A stretch of DNA of 64,000 nucleotides, from positions 56,069-120,068 of the forward strand of contig NZ_JAJONF010000029.1 of assembly GCF_021462265.1 (NCBI RefSeq), in the 5' to 3' direction. Positions 43,245 through 52,279 of this stretch are shown here, piece by piece. Each line of letters begins with the position of its first letter. The stretch's first letter is position 1. Source of the DNA: Streptomyces shenzhenensis (lineage in GTDB: Bacteria; Actinomycetota; Actinomycetes; Streptomycetales; Streptomycetaceae). The position numbers and the translations under genes were made by a program. Under the pieces are notes generated by a model. That model was not told the origin of the DNA. It searched no databases and saw only the letters and a list, made by a program, of their open reading frames with translations.

Positions 43245-45200
43245 TCAGTGCGGGGAGGCGATCGCCCTGGCCGCCGCCACCTCCTGGCGCAGTGGTTCCA
43301 GGACGCTGTCCGGTGGGCCGGTGAGGTCCGTGCGGACCGCGACGAGGGTCTCCGAGCGGCGGACGCCCTCCGCCAGCTCGCGCAGTTGCAGGGTCACCTG
43401 ATCGACCTCGGCCCGGTCCGGGGGCGGTGCTCCGTGTCGTACCCGGACCCGGGCGGCCGTCGTCGCGTCGACGATGCGTTCCACGGCGACGACCAGGGGC
43501 CACCAGGCGGCCGCCCGGCGGCCGGTGGGCGGGGGTTCGCTCAGGGCGCGCTGGAACTCGGTGCGGATCACGGACAGATCGCGGTAGAGGCGGCGGCGCA
43601 TCCGGGCCCGGGCGGCGGGGTCCGCGCCCACGCCGAAGGCCAGCTCGACGTAGGCCGCGGTGTCCGCCACCGCGTCGGCCAGCCGGTCGCCGACCCGGGT
43701 GCGCCAGCTCTCCGGCCAGAGCAGGTAACCGGCGATCAGCGCGATCGCGCAGCCCATCAGGGAGTCGAGGAGGCGGGGTAGGAGCAGGGCCGTGCCCTGG
43801 TGGTTCAGCAGGTCGGAGAGGAGCAGGATGACCGGGGTGATCGCCGCCGTCTGGAAGCCGTAGCCCCGGGGGGTCAGGGTGGGGACCAGCGGGGCCAGGA
43901 GGGCCATCACCGGCACGTCCCACCAGCCGCGGGGTACGACGGTGAGGACCGTCGCCGCCACCACCAGGCCCGCCACCGTGCCCAGCGCGCGCAGCAGGGC
44001 GCGGGAGAAGACCGAGCCGAAGTCGGGCTTGAGGACGAAGGTGATGGTGAGGGCGACCCAGTAGGAGCGCGGGACCGGTACCAGCGAGACCAGGGCCTGG
44101 GCGATGCCGATGCACAGGGCGAGACGGAGGCCGTAGCGCCAGGAGTTGGCGGACAGGATCACGTTGCGGGCGGCCCGGGCGGTGCGGATGCCGAGGGTCG
44201 CGGGGCGGCCCAGGCGGTCGTCGATGCCCCGGGGGTCGACGTCGGGGGTGGTGGCGACCTCGGCCACGTGCCGCACGGCGTGGTCGACGGCACGGCCGGT
44301 CTCGTTGCCGGGCTCGGGCAGGTGCAGCCCTATCGGGCCGGTGTAACCGGTCTCGATGGCGCCGGCGATGTGCAGCACCGCCGCCGGGACCTCCGGCGGC
44401 AGCGGCCTTCCGGCGAGGCGGGCGAGCCGGACGGCGGGGGCGGCCTCCACCACCGGGGTGATCGCGTTCAACTGGGCCAGCATTCGGGTGAGTTCGCGGC
44501 TGCGGCCGCGGTACCGGGCGCGCCGGGCCAGGATCAGGTCGTATGCCTGGTTCAGCGACTGGGTGACGGTGTGCCGGGCGCGGTCGTACGCCTCGCCGTC
44601 GTCGGAGTCGCAGACGGACAGCAGGTCGGCGACCGTGCGGTAGGTGGCGGCGACCGCCGAGCGTTCCGGTACGCCCGAGCGCAGTGGCCAGGCCAGCAGG
44701 GCGAGGAGCAGGACCAGCAGGCCGCCGCCGGTCATCAGCACCGGCGTGAGCCACCAGGCGCCGGGCAGCGGCAGGCCCGCGCCGATCACGGAGTTGAGCA
44801 GGAGGAGGAGACCGGAGACGGAGGACACCGCGCCGATCGTCGAGATCATCCCGGAGAGCAGCGCGATGCCGGTGACGACGGCGACCGTGAGCCAGCCCTG
44901 GCCGTAGACCAGGGAGCCGGCGGTGACGCCGACGGCGCCGAACAGCTGCGGGACCGCGATGTTGAGGATCCGCATCCGGTAGGCGTCGGCGGTGTCGCCG
45001 ATGACCCCGGACAGGGCGCCCATCGAGGCGAGCGCCCCGTACGCGGGCTGTCCGGCCGCGAGTCCGACGGCGAGCGGGAGGCTCATGGCGGTGGCGGCGC
45101 GGGCGACGGCGGCCCAGTTGAGGGGGGCTGCCTGCTGGGGCCGGAGGTTCCGTACCAGCCAGTCGGGAGGGGTGAGGCCGATGGGAAGCTCGCGGGACAT
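43245..45200 (-). CDS. FUSC-family membrane transporter
   Basis: This 651-aa protein has two copies of a five- to six-helix membrane unit (about 25-190 and 360-500), each followed by a cytoplasmic helical region (about 195-350 and 510-651). This is the layout of FUSC/aromatic-acid-exporter-like proteins. The SYWVALTITFVLKPDFGSVF block is the FUSC signature. ATG 45200 has no ribosome binding site, but GATAAT (plus-strand 45207-45212) ends 6 nt upstream, so the mRNA is likely leaderless. The substrate is probably a lipophilic or aromatic acid, by family. Confidence 0.82.
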   Translation of the reverse strand: MSRELPIGLTPPDWLVRNLRPQQAAPLNWAAVARAATAMSLPLAVGLAAGQPAYGALASMGALSGVIGDTADAYRMRILNIAVPQLFGAVGVTAGSLVYGQGWLTVAVVTGIALLSGMISTIGAVSSVSGLLLLLNSVIGAGLPLPGAWWLTPVLMTGGGLLVLLLALLAWPLRSGVPERSAVAATYRTVADLLSVCDSDDGEAYDRARHTVTQSLNQAYDLILARRARYRGRSRELTRMLAQLNAITPVVEAAPAVRLARLAGRPLPPEVPAAVLHIAGAIETGYTGPIGLHLPEPGNETGRAVDHAVRHVAEVATTPDVDPRGIDDRLGRPATLGIRTARAARNVILSANSWRYGLRLALCIGIAQALVSLVPVPRSYWVALTITFVLKPDFGSVFSRALLRALGTVAGLVVAATVLTVVPRGWWDVPVMALLAPLVPTLTPRGYGFQTAAITPVILLLSDLLNHQGTALLLPRLLDSLMGCAIALIAGYLLWPESWRTRVGDRLADAVADTAAYVELAFGVGADPAARARMRRRLYRDLSVIRTEFQRALSEPPPTGRRAAAWWPLVVAVERIVDATTAARVRVRHGAPPPDRAEVDQVTLQLRELAEGVRRSETLVAVRTDLTGPPDSVLEPLRQEVAAARAIASPH

Positions 45201-45277
45201 GCGCCCATTATCGAGGGACTCGGGGACGGTGCCGGTGGCGGGTGAGAGCCACCACGAGGGCGCGGTGGGCCGCCGCG

Positions 45278-46081
45278 TCACCCGCCGGGGATCACGAAGG
45301 CCTCGTCCACCCGGGCCAGGAAGTCCCCCAGCACCCGGTTGAACTCCTGCGGGCGTTCCAGGTTGGGCAGGTGGGCCGCCCCGTCGATGACGTGCAGGGC
45401 CGAGTCGGGGAGGAGGGCGTGCATCGCCTCGGCGTCGGAGACCGGGGTGTACTCGTCGTCCGCGCCGACGACGACCAGAGCGGGGACCGTGACCCTGGTC
45501 AGCAGGGGGCGGTAGTCGGGGCGTTCGGCACGGCCGCGGAGGGCCGCTGCCGCGCCCTCCGGGTTCGTGGCCGTCATCATGCGGTGGACGTGGGCCTTCA
45601 CGTCGGGGTGGGCGCGCGGCGCGACCATCTTCTCCAGGACCTCGTCGGCGTAGCCGCGCATGCCGTCGCGGAGGAGGCGGTCGGCCATGGCGTTCCGGGT
45701 CCGTCTGCCCTCCGGGGTCTCGGGGTCGGCGAACGTGTCCGCCAGGACCAGGCCCCGGATCCGGGCGGGGCCGAGGCGGCCGTAGCACTCCATCGCGATC
45801 TGGCCGCCCATGGAGAGGCCGGCGAGAACGCAGGTCGTCACGCCCAGTGCGTCGAGGAGTTCCGCCAGGTCCGCCGCGAATCGGGAGAGCGGGGTGATGC
45901 CCGGGGTGAGCGGGGAGGCGCCGTAGCCGCGCAGGTCGGGGACGATGACGCGGCGGGCGGGGGCGAAGGCCGTCCGCTGGGGGTGCCACATCGTGCGGTC
46001 GAAGGGGTGGCCGTGGACGAGGAGGAGAGGGGTGCGGGGAGTTCGCGGGTTGTCGTCGTCGTGGGCGAGGCAGGGGGGCAT
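45278..46081 (-). CDS. alpha/beta hydrolase (3-oxoadipate enol-lactonase-like)
   Basis: This 267-aa enzyme has an HG oxyanion motif (LLVHGHPFDRTMW), the nucleophile elbow GLSMGGQ, acidic residue in VVGADDEYTPVS and catalytic His in DGAAHLPNLE. Length and order fit the PcaD/epoxide-hydrolase-like branch. The substrate is unknown. It is divergent from a MocR-type regulator, with shared direct repeats between, so its expression is probably set by that regulator and may relate to vitamin B6 or amino-compound metabolism. ATG 46081 follows AGGG by 10 bp. Confidence 0.78.
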   Translation of the reverse strand: MPPCLAHDDDNPRTPRTPLLLVHGHPFDRTMWHPQRTAFAPARRVIVPDLRGYGASPLTPGITPLSRFAADLAELLDALGVTTCVLAGLSMGGQIAMECYGRLGPARIRGLVLADTFADPETPEGRRTRNAMADRLLRDGMRGYADEVLEKMVAPRAHPDVKAHVHRMMTATNPEGAAAALRGRAERPDYRPLLTRVTVPALVVVGADDEYTPVSDAEAMHALLPDSALHVIDGAAHLPNLERPQEFNRVLGDFLARVDEAFVIPGG

Positions 46082-46108
46082 GCGATCGACCCTAGGGATC
46101 CGCGACTT

Positions 46109-46142
46109 CTCGGTGCAATAGAATCTTTGCCCTCGGTGCAAT
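46109..46142. promoter_or_regulatory. direct repeats in the hydrolase/MocR divergent promoter
   Basis: CTCGGTGCAAT occurs twice (46109-46119 and 46132-46142), 23 bp apart, flanking a good plus-strand -10 TAGAAT (46119-46124). MocR-type regulators typically bind two direct repeats spaced by about two turns, so these are probable operators. Confidence 0.65.
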
Positions 46143-46159
46143 GAGGGTGGAGGGGGAGC

Positions 46160-47497
46160 GTGGACGACTTCCGGGGGATCGCGGACAGGATCGCGCTGGA
46201 CATCGCGCGGGGGCGGCTGCGGGCCGGGCAGCGGCTGCCGCCGCAGCGGGCGTTCGCGCGGCGGCACGGGATCGCCGCCTCGACCGCCGGGCGGGTGTAC
46301 GCCGAACTGGTGCGGCGCGGGCTGGTGGTGGGCGAGGTCGGACGGGGCACCTTCGTGCGGGCCGCGCCACCCGCACCGCAGGGACAGGCGCTGGTCGAGG
46401 ACGGTGCCGCGCGGGTCAATCTGGAGCTCAACTACCCCTCTGTACCAGGGCAGTCGGAGCTGCTGGCCCCGGCTCTCGCTCCCCTGCTGCGGCCCGACGC
46501 GCTCACCGACGCGCTGCGGCCGGCCGCCGCCGCCGGCACCCCGCACGCCCGGGAGGCCGCCGCCGCGCTGCTCGCCACCGGCGGCTGGCGGCCCGACCCC
46601 GGCCGCGTCCTCTTCACCGGCAACGCCCGGCAGGCCGTCGCCGCCACCCTGGGGTCCCTGGTCCGGCCGGGTGGCCGGGTCGGGGTGGAGCCGCTTACGT
46701 ATCCGCTGGTCAAGGAGATCGCGGGGCGGCTCGGCGTGACGCTCGTCCCGGTGCGGGCGGACGAGGAGGGGCCGGTCGTCGAGTCCGTCCTGGCCGTGCA
46801 CCGGACCGCCCCGCTCTCCGCGCTCTACCTCCAGCCGACCCTGCACAACCCGACCTCGGTGACCGTCCCGGCCGAGCGCCGGATCCACCTGGCACGTGCG
46901 GTGAGCGACTTGGGGCTGCCGGTCGTGGAGGACCGGATCTGGTCGTTTCTGCACGACGGCCCCGAACCGCCGCTCGCCGCCCTCGCGCCGGGGCTCGTCC
47001 ATCTCGTCGACGGGCTCTCCAAGCGGGTCGCGCCCGGTCTCACCGCCGGGTTCGCCGTCGTACCGGAGGACCGGGTGGGGGCGGTGGCGGCCGCCGTGCG
47101 CTCCGGAGGGTGGAGCGCGGGGGCGTTCGCGTTGGAGGCGGCCGTGCGGTGGATCGGGGACGGGACCGTGGCGCGGCTCGTGGCGGCCAAGCGGGAGCAG
47201 GCGGCGCGCCGGCAGCGGCTCGCCCGCGAGGCGCTGACGGGGTTCGCCGTACGGTCCGATCCGGCAGGGTATTTCGCCTGGTGGGAGCTGCCCGAGCCGT
47301 GGCGGGCCGACGGTTTCACGGCGGCCGCGGCCGACCTTGGGATCGCGGTCACGCCGGGTACCGCGTTCCGCGTCGACCCGAAGCGGACGCCGGACGCGGT
47401 ACGGATCGGGCTCGCGTCGGCGACGGAGCCGGAGCTGGTGGGGGCGCTGCGGACGCTGGCCGGCCTCGCGGCGGGCGGCGGGACCGCGGGGCGGTGA
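46160..47497 (+). CDS. MocR-type regulator (GntR HTH fused to aminotransferase fold)
   Basis: This 445-aa protein has an N-terminal winged helix (about 1-70, DIARGRLRAGQRLPPQRAFA) followed by a fold-type-I aminotransferase domain (about 95-440). The PLP-binding Lys288 lies in VDGLSKRVAPG; NPTS and DRIW match the usual cofactor contacts. MocR proteins bind PLP and regulate rather than transaminate; examples control pyridoxal, GABA or taurine genes. GTG 46160 is preceded by GGAGGGGG. It is divergent from the alpha/beta hydrolase, its likely target. It is followed by 234 bp with no gene. Confidence 0.87.
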   Translation: MDDFRGIADRIALDIARGRLRAGQRLPPQRAFARRHGIAASTAGRVYAELVRRGLVVGEVGRGTFVRAAPPAPQGQALVEDGAARVNLELNYPSVPGQSELLAPALAPLLRPDALTDALRPAAAAGTPHAREAAAALLATGGWRPDPGRVLFTGNARQAVAATLGSLVRPGGRVGVEPLTYPLVKEIAGRLGVTLVPVRADEEGPVVESVLAVHRTAPLSALYLQPTLHNPTSVTVPAERRIHLARAVSDLGLPVVEDRIWSFLHDGPEPPLAALAPGLVHLVDGLSKRVAPGLTAGFAVVPEDRVGAVAAAVRSGGWSAGAFALEAAVRWIGDGTVARLVAAKREQAARRQRLAREALTGFAVRSDPAGYFAWWELPEPWRADGFTAAAADLGIAVTPGTAFRVDPKRTPDAVRIGLASATEPELVGALRTLAGLAAGGGTAGR

Positions 47498-47731
47498 ACG
47501 GCATGAAAGGCAGGGGGAGACCGGCCGTGCGGGTGACGGCGGTGCGGCGCGCGGGGAGGCGGTCAGTCCAGGCGGTTCGTCCGGCGGGAGCTCCCGCGGA
47601 CGCGTCGGTCACCGGTGTTCTGGGCCGGTGTTGTGTACCGGTGTCCCGTACCCGCGTCCCGTACCGGGCCGTTGCCGCGTCGGGGTGGCCGGCCGGGGTG
47701 CCCGCCGGGTGACTCCCGGAGAAGCGGCCGG

Positions 47732-48733
47732 TCATCTGACGGTCATGTTCTCGTCAGGAGCCTGCGGATCCGCGCTCACGGACGCGGAATCGGCTGCGCC
47801 GGGGACCTGCGGCCGCGCCCTCCGCCGCCTGGACGGGCGCAGCCGGCCACTGGTCCAGGCCGCCGCGGCCACCGTCAGGCCGAGCGCCAGGAGCAGCCAG
47901 GAGACCGTGCGCAGGGTGGACGTCAGGGCGTCGTAGACGGCGGCCGCGGCCGGGTGTGAGACATCCGGCGGCAGGTCGTCCAGGGTGAGCCGGCGGCCGA
48001 TGGCCAGGGCGAGGCCGAGCAGGGCGCCGCCCAGGGCCGTGCCCAGCGCGGTCGCCGTGACGGCACGGCGGCGGCGGACGGCGAGGGCGATGCCGCCGAC
48101 CGCGAAGACGACGGCCGCGACGGGCAGCCAGAAGCCGGCGACTTCGAGCACGTGGAACCCCTTCCGGAGCCGGTCCAGTTCGGCGGCCGGGAGTACGGCG
48201 ACGGCCGTGTGCTGGACCGGGATACGGGCCGCGAGCGGCACATGGTCCTGGGTGAGCTGGTCCCTGACCTGGGCGGTGACCGGAGCGAGGTCGACGGTCA
48301 CGGCCTCCTCGCGCTCACTGTGGAGCGCGCGCAGCACGGCGTCATGGGTGGCCCGGTTGCCGGCGTCCCAGGCCAGCCGGAACGCCCGGGTCTGGGTGAA
48401 GGAGCGGACCGCGTCGCGCACGAACGGCGCGACCGTGCCGCGCATCGGCCGGCCGACGTCCACCTCGCGCATGATGCCGTCGCCGACGGTGTCCGCCACG
48501 GCGTCCCGGACATCCGGGTCGTCGGCCAGCGGTGCCATCGTGCTGACGTACTGTCCGGTGTCCACCAGCCCGTACGCCGCCCAGGCCGCGAGCGCGCCGA
48601 ACGGCAGCAGCAGACAGGCCAGCGCGATCAGCAGGGCCGACAGGGCGCGTCGCAGACGTGCGGGCGGCGCGGGCCAGGGGGACCCTGGAGACCCCGGGAG
48701 CACTGAGGGTACTGAGGGCACGTCTCCAGGCAA
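47732..48733 (-). CDS. membrane protein of unknown function
   Basis: This protein has up to 333 aa, with an N-terminal TM helix (LLIALACLLLPFGALAAWAAY) and a long extracytoplasmic region (about 60-185; DTGQYVSTMAPLADDPDVRD). Three more TM helices follow near 190-290, then a basic tail. The pattern is common in actinobacteria, but I do not know a function. The start is uncertain: TTG 48733 and GTG 48721 are both in frame before a Pro/Ser-rich stretch. The 271 bp on its upstream side hold no gene. Confidence 0.65.
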   Translation of the reverse strand: MPGDVPSVPSVLPGSPGSPWPAPPARLRRALSALLIALACLLLPFGALAAWAAYGLVDTGQYVSTMAPLADDPDVRDAVADTVGDGIMREVDVGRPMRGTVAPFVRDAVRSFTQTRAFRLAWDAGNRATHDAVLRALHSEREEAVTVDLAPVTAQVRDQLTQDHVPLAARIPVQHTAVAVLPAAELDRLRKGFHVLEVAGFWLPVAAVVFAVGGIALAVRRRRAVTATALGTALGGALLGLALAIGRRLTLDDLPPDVSHPAAAAVYDALTSTLRTVSWLLLALGLTVAAAAWTSGRLRPSRRRRARPQVPGAADSASVSADPQAPDENMTVR

Positions 48734-49004
48734 GCCCCTGAAGGCCGGTCAGGCGAGCGGGGTGACTGCATTCGGGGCATCCCGCGGGCCCGGCGCCGAG
48801 CCGAACGGGTGGTACGACGGCCCCGGCGCGCTCGAACCCTAGGGGCGCCGCGCTCCGGTGGAGGGCTGACCCGAACGGGTGTTTCATGGTTTGGGAGCGT
48901 CGTCGGGTGCCCGCAGTGGCCCCGGCGACCGGTGAGGGGAACAAGGGGAACACGTGGGCCCCGGCCGTGGGGGCCAGGGCCCACGCGTACCCGGCGGGGC
49001 GCCG

Positions 49005-49445
49005 CTACCGGACGCGGTGTCCGGCCACGTCCTCGTGCGTGTAGAACCGGTAGAACATCCAGATGAACGTCACCGCCGCGACCGCGACCGACATGCCGAC
49101 GGACCGGATGACCGCCTCGCCGGTCTGGCTGTACAGGAAGCCGAAGGCGATGCCCATGAACGCCGTCCACACCAGCGCGTGCAGTTCTCGCGGCAGCCGG
49201 GGCGAATAGGTCAGCACGGCGAACAGCACCACCGCGAAGACGAGCGCGGTCAGGAAGCCGAACAGCAGGTTCCAGCCCGTGATGGGCCCGCCGCTGCGCC
49301 GGTTGGCGGCGGCCCAGTAGCCGTAGATCAGCCCGGTCGCGATCGGCATCGCCACCCGGGACCTGGCGTGCGCCGACGCGCTGAACACGTCGGGCGTACG
49401 GCCGCTCCGGGGCATCCTGCCGGACGTGGGTGCCGCTTGAGCCAT
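49005..49445 (-). CDS. small integral membrane protein
   Basis: This 146-aa protein has four predicted TM helices (about 35-50, 58-80, 92-110 and 118-138) after a soluble N-terminus, ending RFYTHEDVAGHRVR. GAGGAG precedes ATG 49445 by 6 bp. No family is recognised. It is divergent from a PP2C phosphatase gene with 122 bp between. Confidence 0.65.
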   Translation of the reverse strand: MAQAAPTSGRMPRSGRTPDVFSASAHARSRVAMPIATGLIYGYWAAANRRSGGPITGWNLLFGFLTALVFAVVLFAVLTYSPRLPRELHALVWTAFMGIAFGFLYSQTGEAVIRSVGMSVAVAAVTFIWMFYRFYTHEDVAGHRVR

Positions 49446-49567
49446 GAGCGTCTCCTCTCTCCTCGCCCCCGCCTTCCAGGGCACACCTGCGGGTACCCCC
49501 TGGCAAGTCGGTCGGCACGTCCCGTTACGACATGCGATGCGCACCCGCCCGTGTTTCCCTGGCTCTC

Positions 49568-50689
49568 GTGAGGGACCACCAGGCGCTGCGGCGGCGGCAG
49601 GAACTGCTGCGGGCCCGGGGGCGGAGCATCGCCTGGGTGGCGCCGCTGCTGCTGCTCGCCGGGATCACGGCGGCCGACCTCTACACCACGGAGCGGTTCC
49701 GGATCATCTCCTGGATCGTCCTGGTCCCCGGTATCGCTGCGGCGCTCTGCGGGGTGTGGACGACGGCGGTCTTCGCGGTGCTGTCGATGCTCGACTACAT
49801 CGCCGTGGACAACGTCTTTCCCCACGAGTCCCAGGCCGAAATGCCCGACTTCGTCCTGGTCGGCTGTGCGGGGCTGCTGGCCGTCCTCGCCTGCGTGGTC
49901 CGCAGGAACGGCGAACGGCGGATGCTGCACATGCGGGACATCGCCGAGACGACCCGGCGTACCGTGCTGCGGCCGCTGCCGCCGGAGTGGGCCGGGCTGG
50001 ACCACGCGGCGGCGTATCTCGCCGCCGACACCGAGGCCCGGGTGGGCGGCGACTTCTACGACATCCAGCCGGGGCCGCACGGCACGCGGGTGCTGGTCGG
50101 GGACGTCCAGGGCAAGGGGCTGGGGGCGGTGGAGACCGCGGCGGCGCTGCTGGGGACGTTCCGGGAGGCGGGCTACCACGAACGGGACCTCGCGACGGTG
50201 GCCGACCGGCTGGAGACCCGGATGGTCCGGCACCGGAACCACACGGCGGCGCTGGGCCGAGGCGACGGCGACCGCTTCGCCACGGCGGTCCTGCTGGGGT
50301 TTCCGCCGGACGCCCCGCACCTCGTGGAGCTGATCAACTTCGGCCACGAGCCGCCGCTGGCGGTGGGGCCGACGGGGGTACGAGCGCTGCCGTCGGGCGG
50401 CGGACTGCCCCTCGGCATGGCCGGCCTGACGACGGCGACCGGGCCGCCACCGACCCTGACGGCCGCCCTCGCCCCCGACGAGACCCTCCTCATCACCACG
50501 GACGGCGTGACCGAGGCCAGGAACGCGGACGGCGCGTTCTACGCCCTGCCCGAGGCGGTCGCCCAGGCCCCCGCCGTCGACCCCGCCCACCTCGTCGCCC
50601 ACATCCGCGACGGCGTACTCCGCCACAGCCGCGGTCACCTGTCCGACGACACCACGATCTTCGCGGTACGCCGCACCGGGACGCTTTGA
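49568..50689 (+). CDS. membrane-anchored PP2C (SpoIIE-type) phosphatase
   Basis: This 373-aa protein has two to four N-terminal TM helices (about 20-110) and a cytoplasmic PP2C domain (about 150-373). Metal-binding Asp residues are in VGGDFYDI and VGDVQGKG, and DDTTIF is at the end. It is probably a serine phosphatase acting on an anti-anti-sigma factor. GTG 49568 is favoured by the domain layout; ATG 49532 is an alternative, and neither has a good ribosome binding site. It is a second phosphatase of the same superfamily as the PAS-GAF-PP2C protein at 27260 but with a membrane module in place of soluble sensors. Confidence 0.8.
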   Translation: MRDHQALRRRQELLRARGRSIAWVAPLLLLAGITAADLYTTERFRIISWIVLVPGIAAALCGVWTTAVFAVLSMLDYIAVDNVFPHESQAEMPDFVLVGCAGLLAVLACVVRRNGERRMLHMRDIAETTRRTVLRPLPPEWAGLDHAAAYLAADTEARVGGDFYDIQPGPHGTRVLVGDVQGKGLGAVETAAALLGTFREAGYHERDLATVADRLETRMVRHRNHTAALGRGDGDRFATAVLLGFPPDAPHLVELINFGHEPPLAVGPTGVRALPSGGGLPLGMAGLTTATGPPPTLTAALAPDETLLITTDGVTEARNADGAFYALPEAVAQAPAVDPAHLVAHIRDGVLRHSRGHLSDDTTIFAVRRTGTL

Positions 50690-51185
50690 GAGTGCCCGTC
50701 AGGGGCGCGGGGAACTGCGCGCTCAGCCACGACGCAGCGGCACACCGCACTCATCCCATGCGCCACGGCGAGCACCGGCAGTTCGACACCGCCGAGTACC
50801 ACCGTCGTGGCTGAGCACCGTCGCGGCGGCGGACAAGGGGCGGCGTGAAGAAGGGGCGGCGGAGAGGAGCGGGAGGAGGACGGGAAGGGGAGGCGTGGAG
50901 GGGGAAGGGGGCGGAGGGGAGGGGCGGCGAGGGAACGGGGCGGCGGAGGGGGAGCGGGGTCGGTGTGGAGGGGGGTAGGGGGGCGGGGTCCGGTGTGGGT
51001 GGTTCGGGGGTGGAAGGGCGGGGTGTCGAACGGGAGTGGGGGCGGGAGGGGTGGTCCTGGGGGCGTCGGTGGTGGTCGTACCGGTTGTTAACCTGCCCAA
51101 ACCTCCCTCGCGCGCCCCGCTTTGCAAGCGCAGCGGTTAACGTGCTGGACGTAAGTGAAACCGGGGAACACAGGGGGAGGGCCCG
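50690..51185. other. long intergenic region with a Streptomyces interspersed repeat and purine tract
   Basis: Near 50700-50750 is a stretch beginning AGGGGCGCGGGGAACTGCGC. It matches from memory an interspersed hairpin-type sequence common between Streptomyces genes. The 50825-51073 part is a purine-rich tract, described separately. Two GTTAAC palindromes (51087-51092 and 51136-51141) sit before the next gene. No gene is supported; a short ATG frame at 50759 (18 codons) lacks a ribosome binding site. Confidence 0.5.
50825..51073 (+). repeat. purine-biased G-run tract with G-quadruplex potential
   Basis: About 250 bp are strongly G/A on the plus strand: by direct count, 53 of 60 bases in 50881-50940 and 45 of 60 in 50941-51000 are purines. 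There are many runs of three to six G separated by one to four bases. It is not a simple tandem repeat. Confidence 0.75.
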
Positions 51186-52241
51186 ATGCCCGGAACCGTG
51201 CTGCTGCTCGCGGCCTCGCCGACCGGCAAAGGGCGTCTGGTGGACGCGGCCTCCGTGCTCCCCGTGCTCGCGGCCGTGCCCCCGTCGATACTCTCCGGCA
51301 CCGAGACCGCCAACGTCGTCGAACTCGCGGACCCGCTGGAGCCGCAGGCCGTGCTGACCAGGCTGCGGGCCGCCGCGGCGGCGCCCGGTCCGCTGACCGT
51401 GTTCGTCACGGGCCAGCTGCACCTGGACCGCAGGCAGCGGCTGCCGCATCTCGCGCTGGCCCGGACCACGCCCACCACCGTCCGCTACACCGGCCTGCCC
51501 TGGCACTGGGTCCGGGAGGAGCTGCGGTTGCGGCCGGCCGGGGCGACGACGCTGGTGCTCGATCTGCACGCGGATCCGGAGACCTGGGAGCAGTTGCACA
51601 CCGTGCCGCTCGACTCCGGGCGCAACAACGCCGTGCACGGGCGGATCGCGCCGCCGCCCGCCCGGCGGGAGGTCGGCTCACCGTCGTACATGAAGGCCGT
51701 GGCGACCGTGCTGAGGAGCGGGCACCGGCCGGCGATGGCGGAGCTGCACCGGCAGGTGCTCGCGCGGCTCGGGGCCGATGTCGCCGCCGACATGCTGCTC
51801 AGCACGCACACCCCGGACAGCGGGGATCCCCACGACGCCATCAGCGCGGCCGCGCGGGACGGGCGGTACGCCGAGGCGGACGAGCTCGCCGCCCGCTGGG
51901 AGGAGGCGGCCGCACGGGCGCACGGGCCGGCTTCCGAGGACGCCCTGCACTGGTCCGAGGTGCGGGCCGACCTCGCGATGTTCGCGGGGGACGCGGCGCG
52001 CAGCTGCCGTACCTGGCTGACCGTGGCGCACGCCCGGCTGGCCGCGGGGCAGCCGTCCGACGCACCAGCCGTCGAGGCGGCCGCGGACCGCGCCCACCAC
52101 CAGTGGGGCCATATCAAGGACGCGGCGCGGGCCCGCGAACTCGGGCCCGCGCTCGCGGAGTTGAGACTCAGGGTGCCGGGTCGCCGGGAGGGCGCCCTGG
52201 AGAACGTCCAGCAGCACCTGCGGCAGCTCCAGACGAACTAG
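51186..52241 (+). CDS. Streptomyces protein of unknown function (Rossmann-like N-half, helical C-half)
   Basis: This 351-aa protein's N-terminal ~165 residues alternate strands and helices (MPGTVLLLAASPTGKGRLVD, LTVFVTGQLHLD, TTLVLDLHADPETW). The C-terminal half (about 170-351) is Ala/Arg-rich and helical (DAISAAARDGRYAEADELAA), like short TPR-type hairpins. No catalytic motif is certain. GGGGGAGGG precedes ATG 51186. It is preceded by two GTTAAC palindromes 49 bp apart. Confidence 0.65.
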   Translation: MPGTVLLLAASPTGKGRLVDAASVLPVLAAVPPSILSGTETANVVELADPLEPQAVLTRLRAAAAAPGPLTVFVTGQLHLDRRQRLPHLALARTTPTTVRYTGLPWHWVREELRLRPAGATTLVLDLHADPETWEQLHTVPLDSGRNNAVHGRIAPPPARREVGSPSYMKAVATVLRSGHRPAMAELHRQVLARLGADVAADMLLSTHTPDSGDPHDAISAAARDGRYAEADELAARWEEAAARAHGPASEDALHWSEVRADLAMFAGDAARSCRTWLTVAHARLAAGQPSDAPAVEAAADRAHHQWGHIKDAARARELGPALAELRLRVPGRREGALENVQQHLRQLQTN

Positions 52242-52279
52242 CCGGACGTCCGGTCCGGGGCCCGGATCCGGTGCCTGGC

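Noticed and set aside
39492..43781. Very long plus-strand open frame of 1429 codons opposite metG and the vWA gene
   Set aside because: It is antisense to clear genes. Its Gly/Arg/Leu repeats mirror the Glu/Pro/Ala repeats of the vWA protein.
50759..50815. 18-codon plus-strand peptide gene
   Set aside because: No ribosome binding site, and it overlaps an interspersed intergenic repeat.
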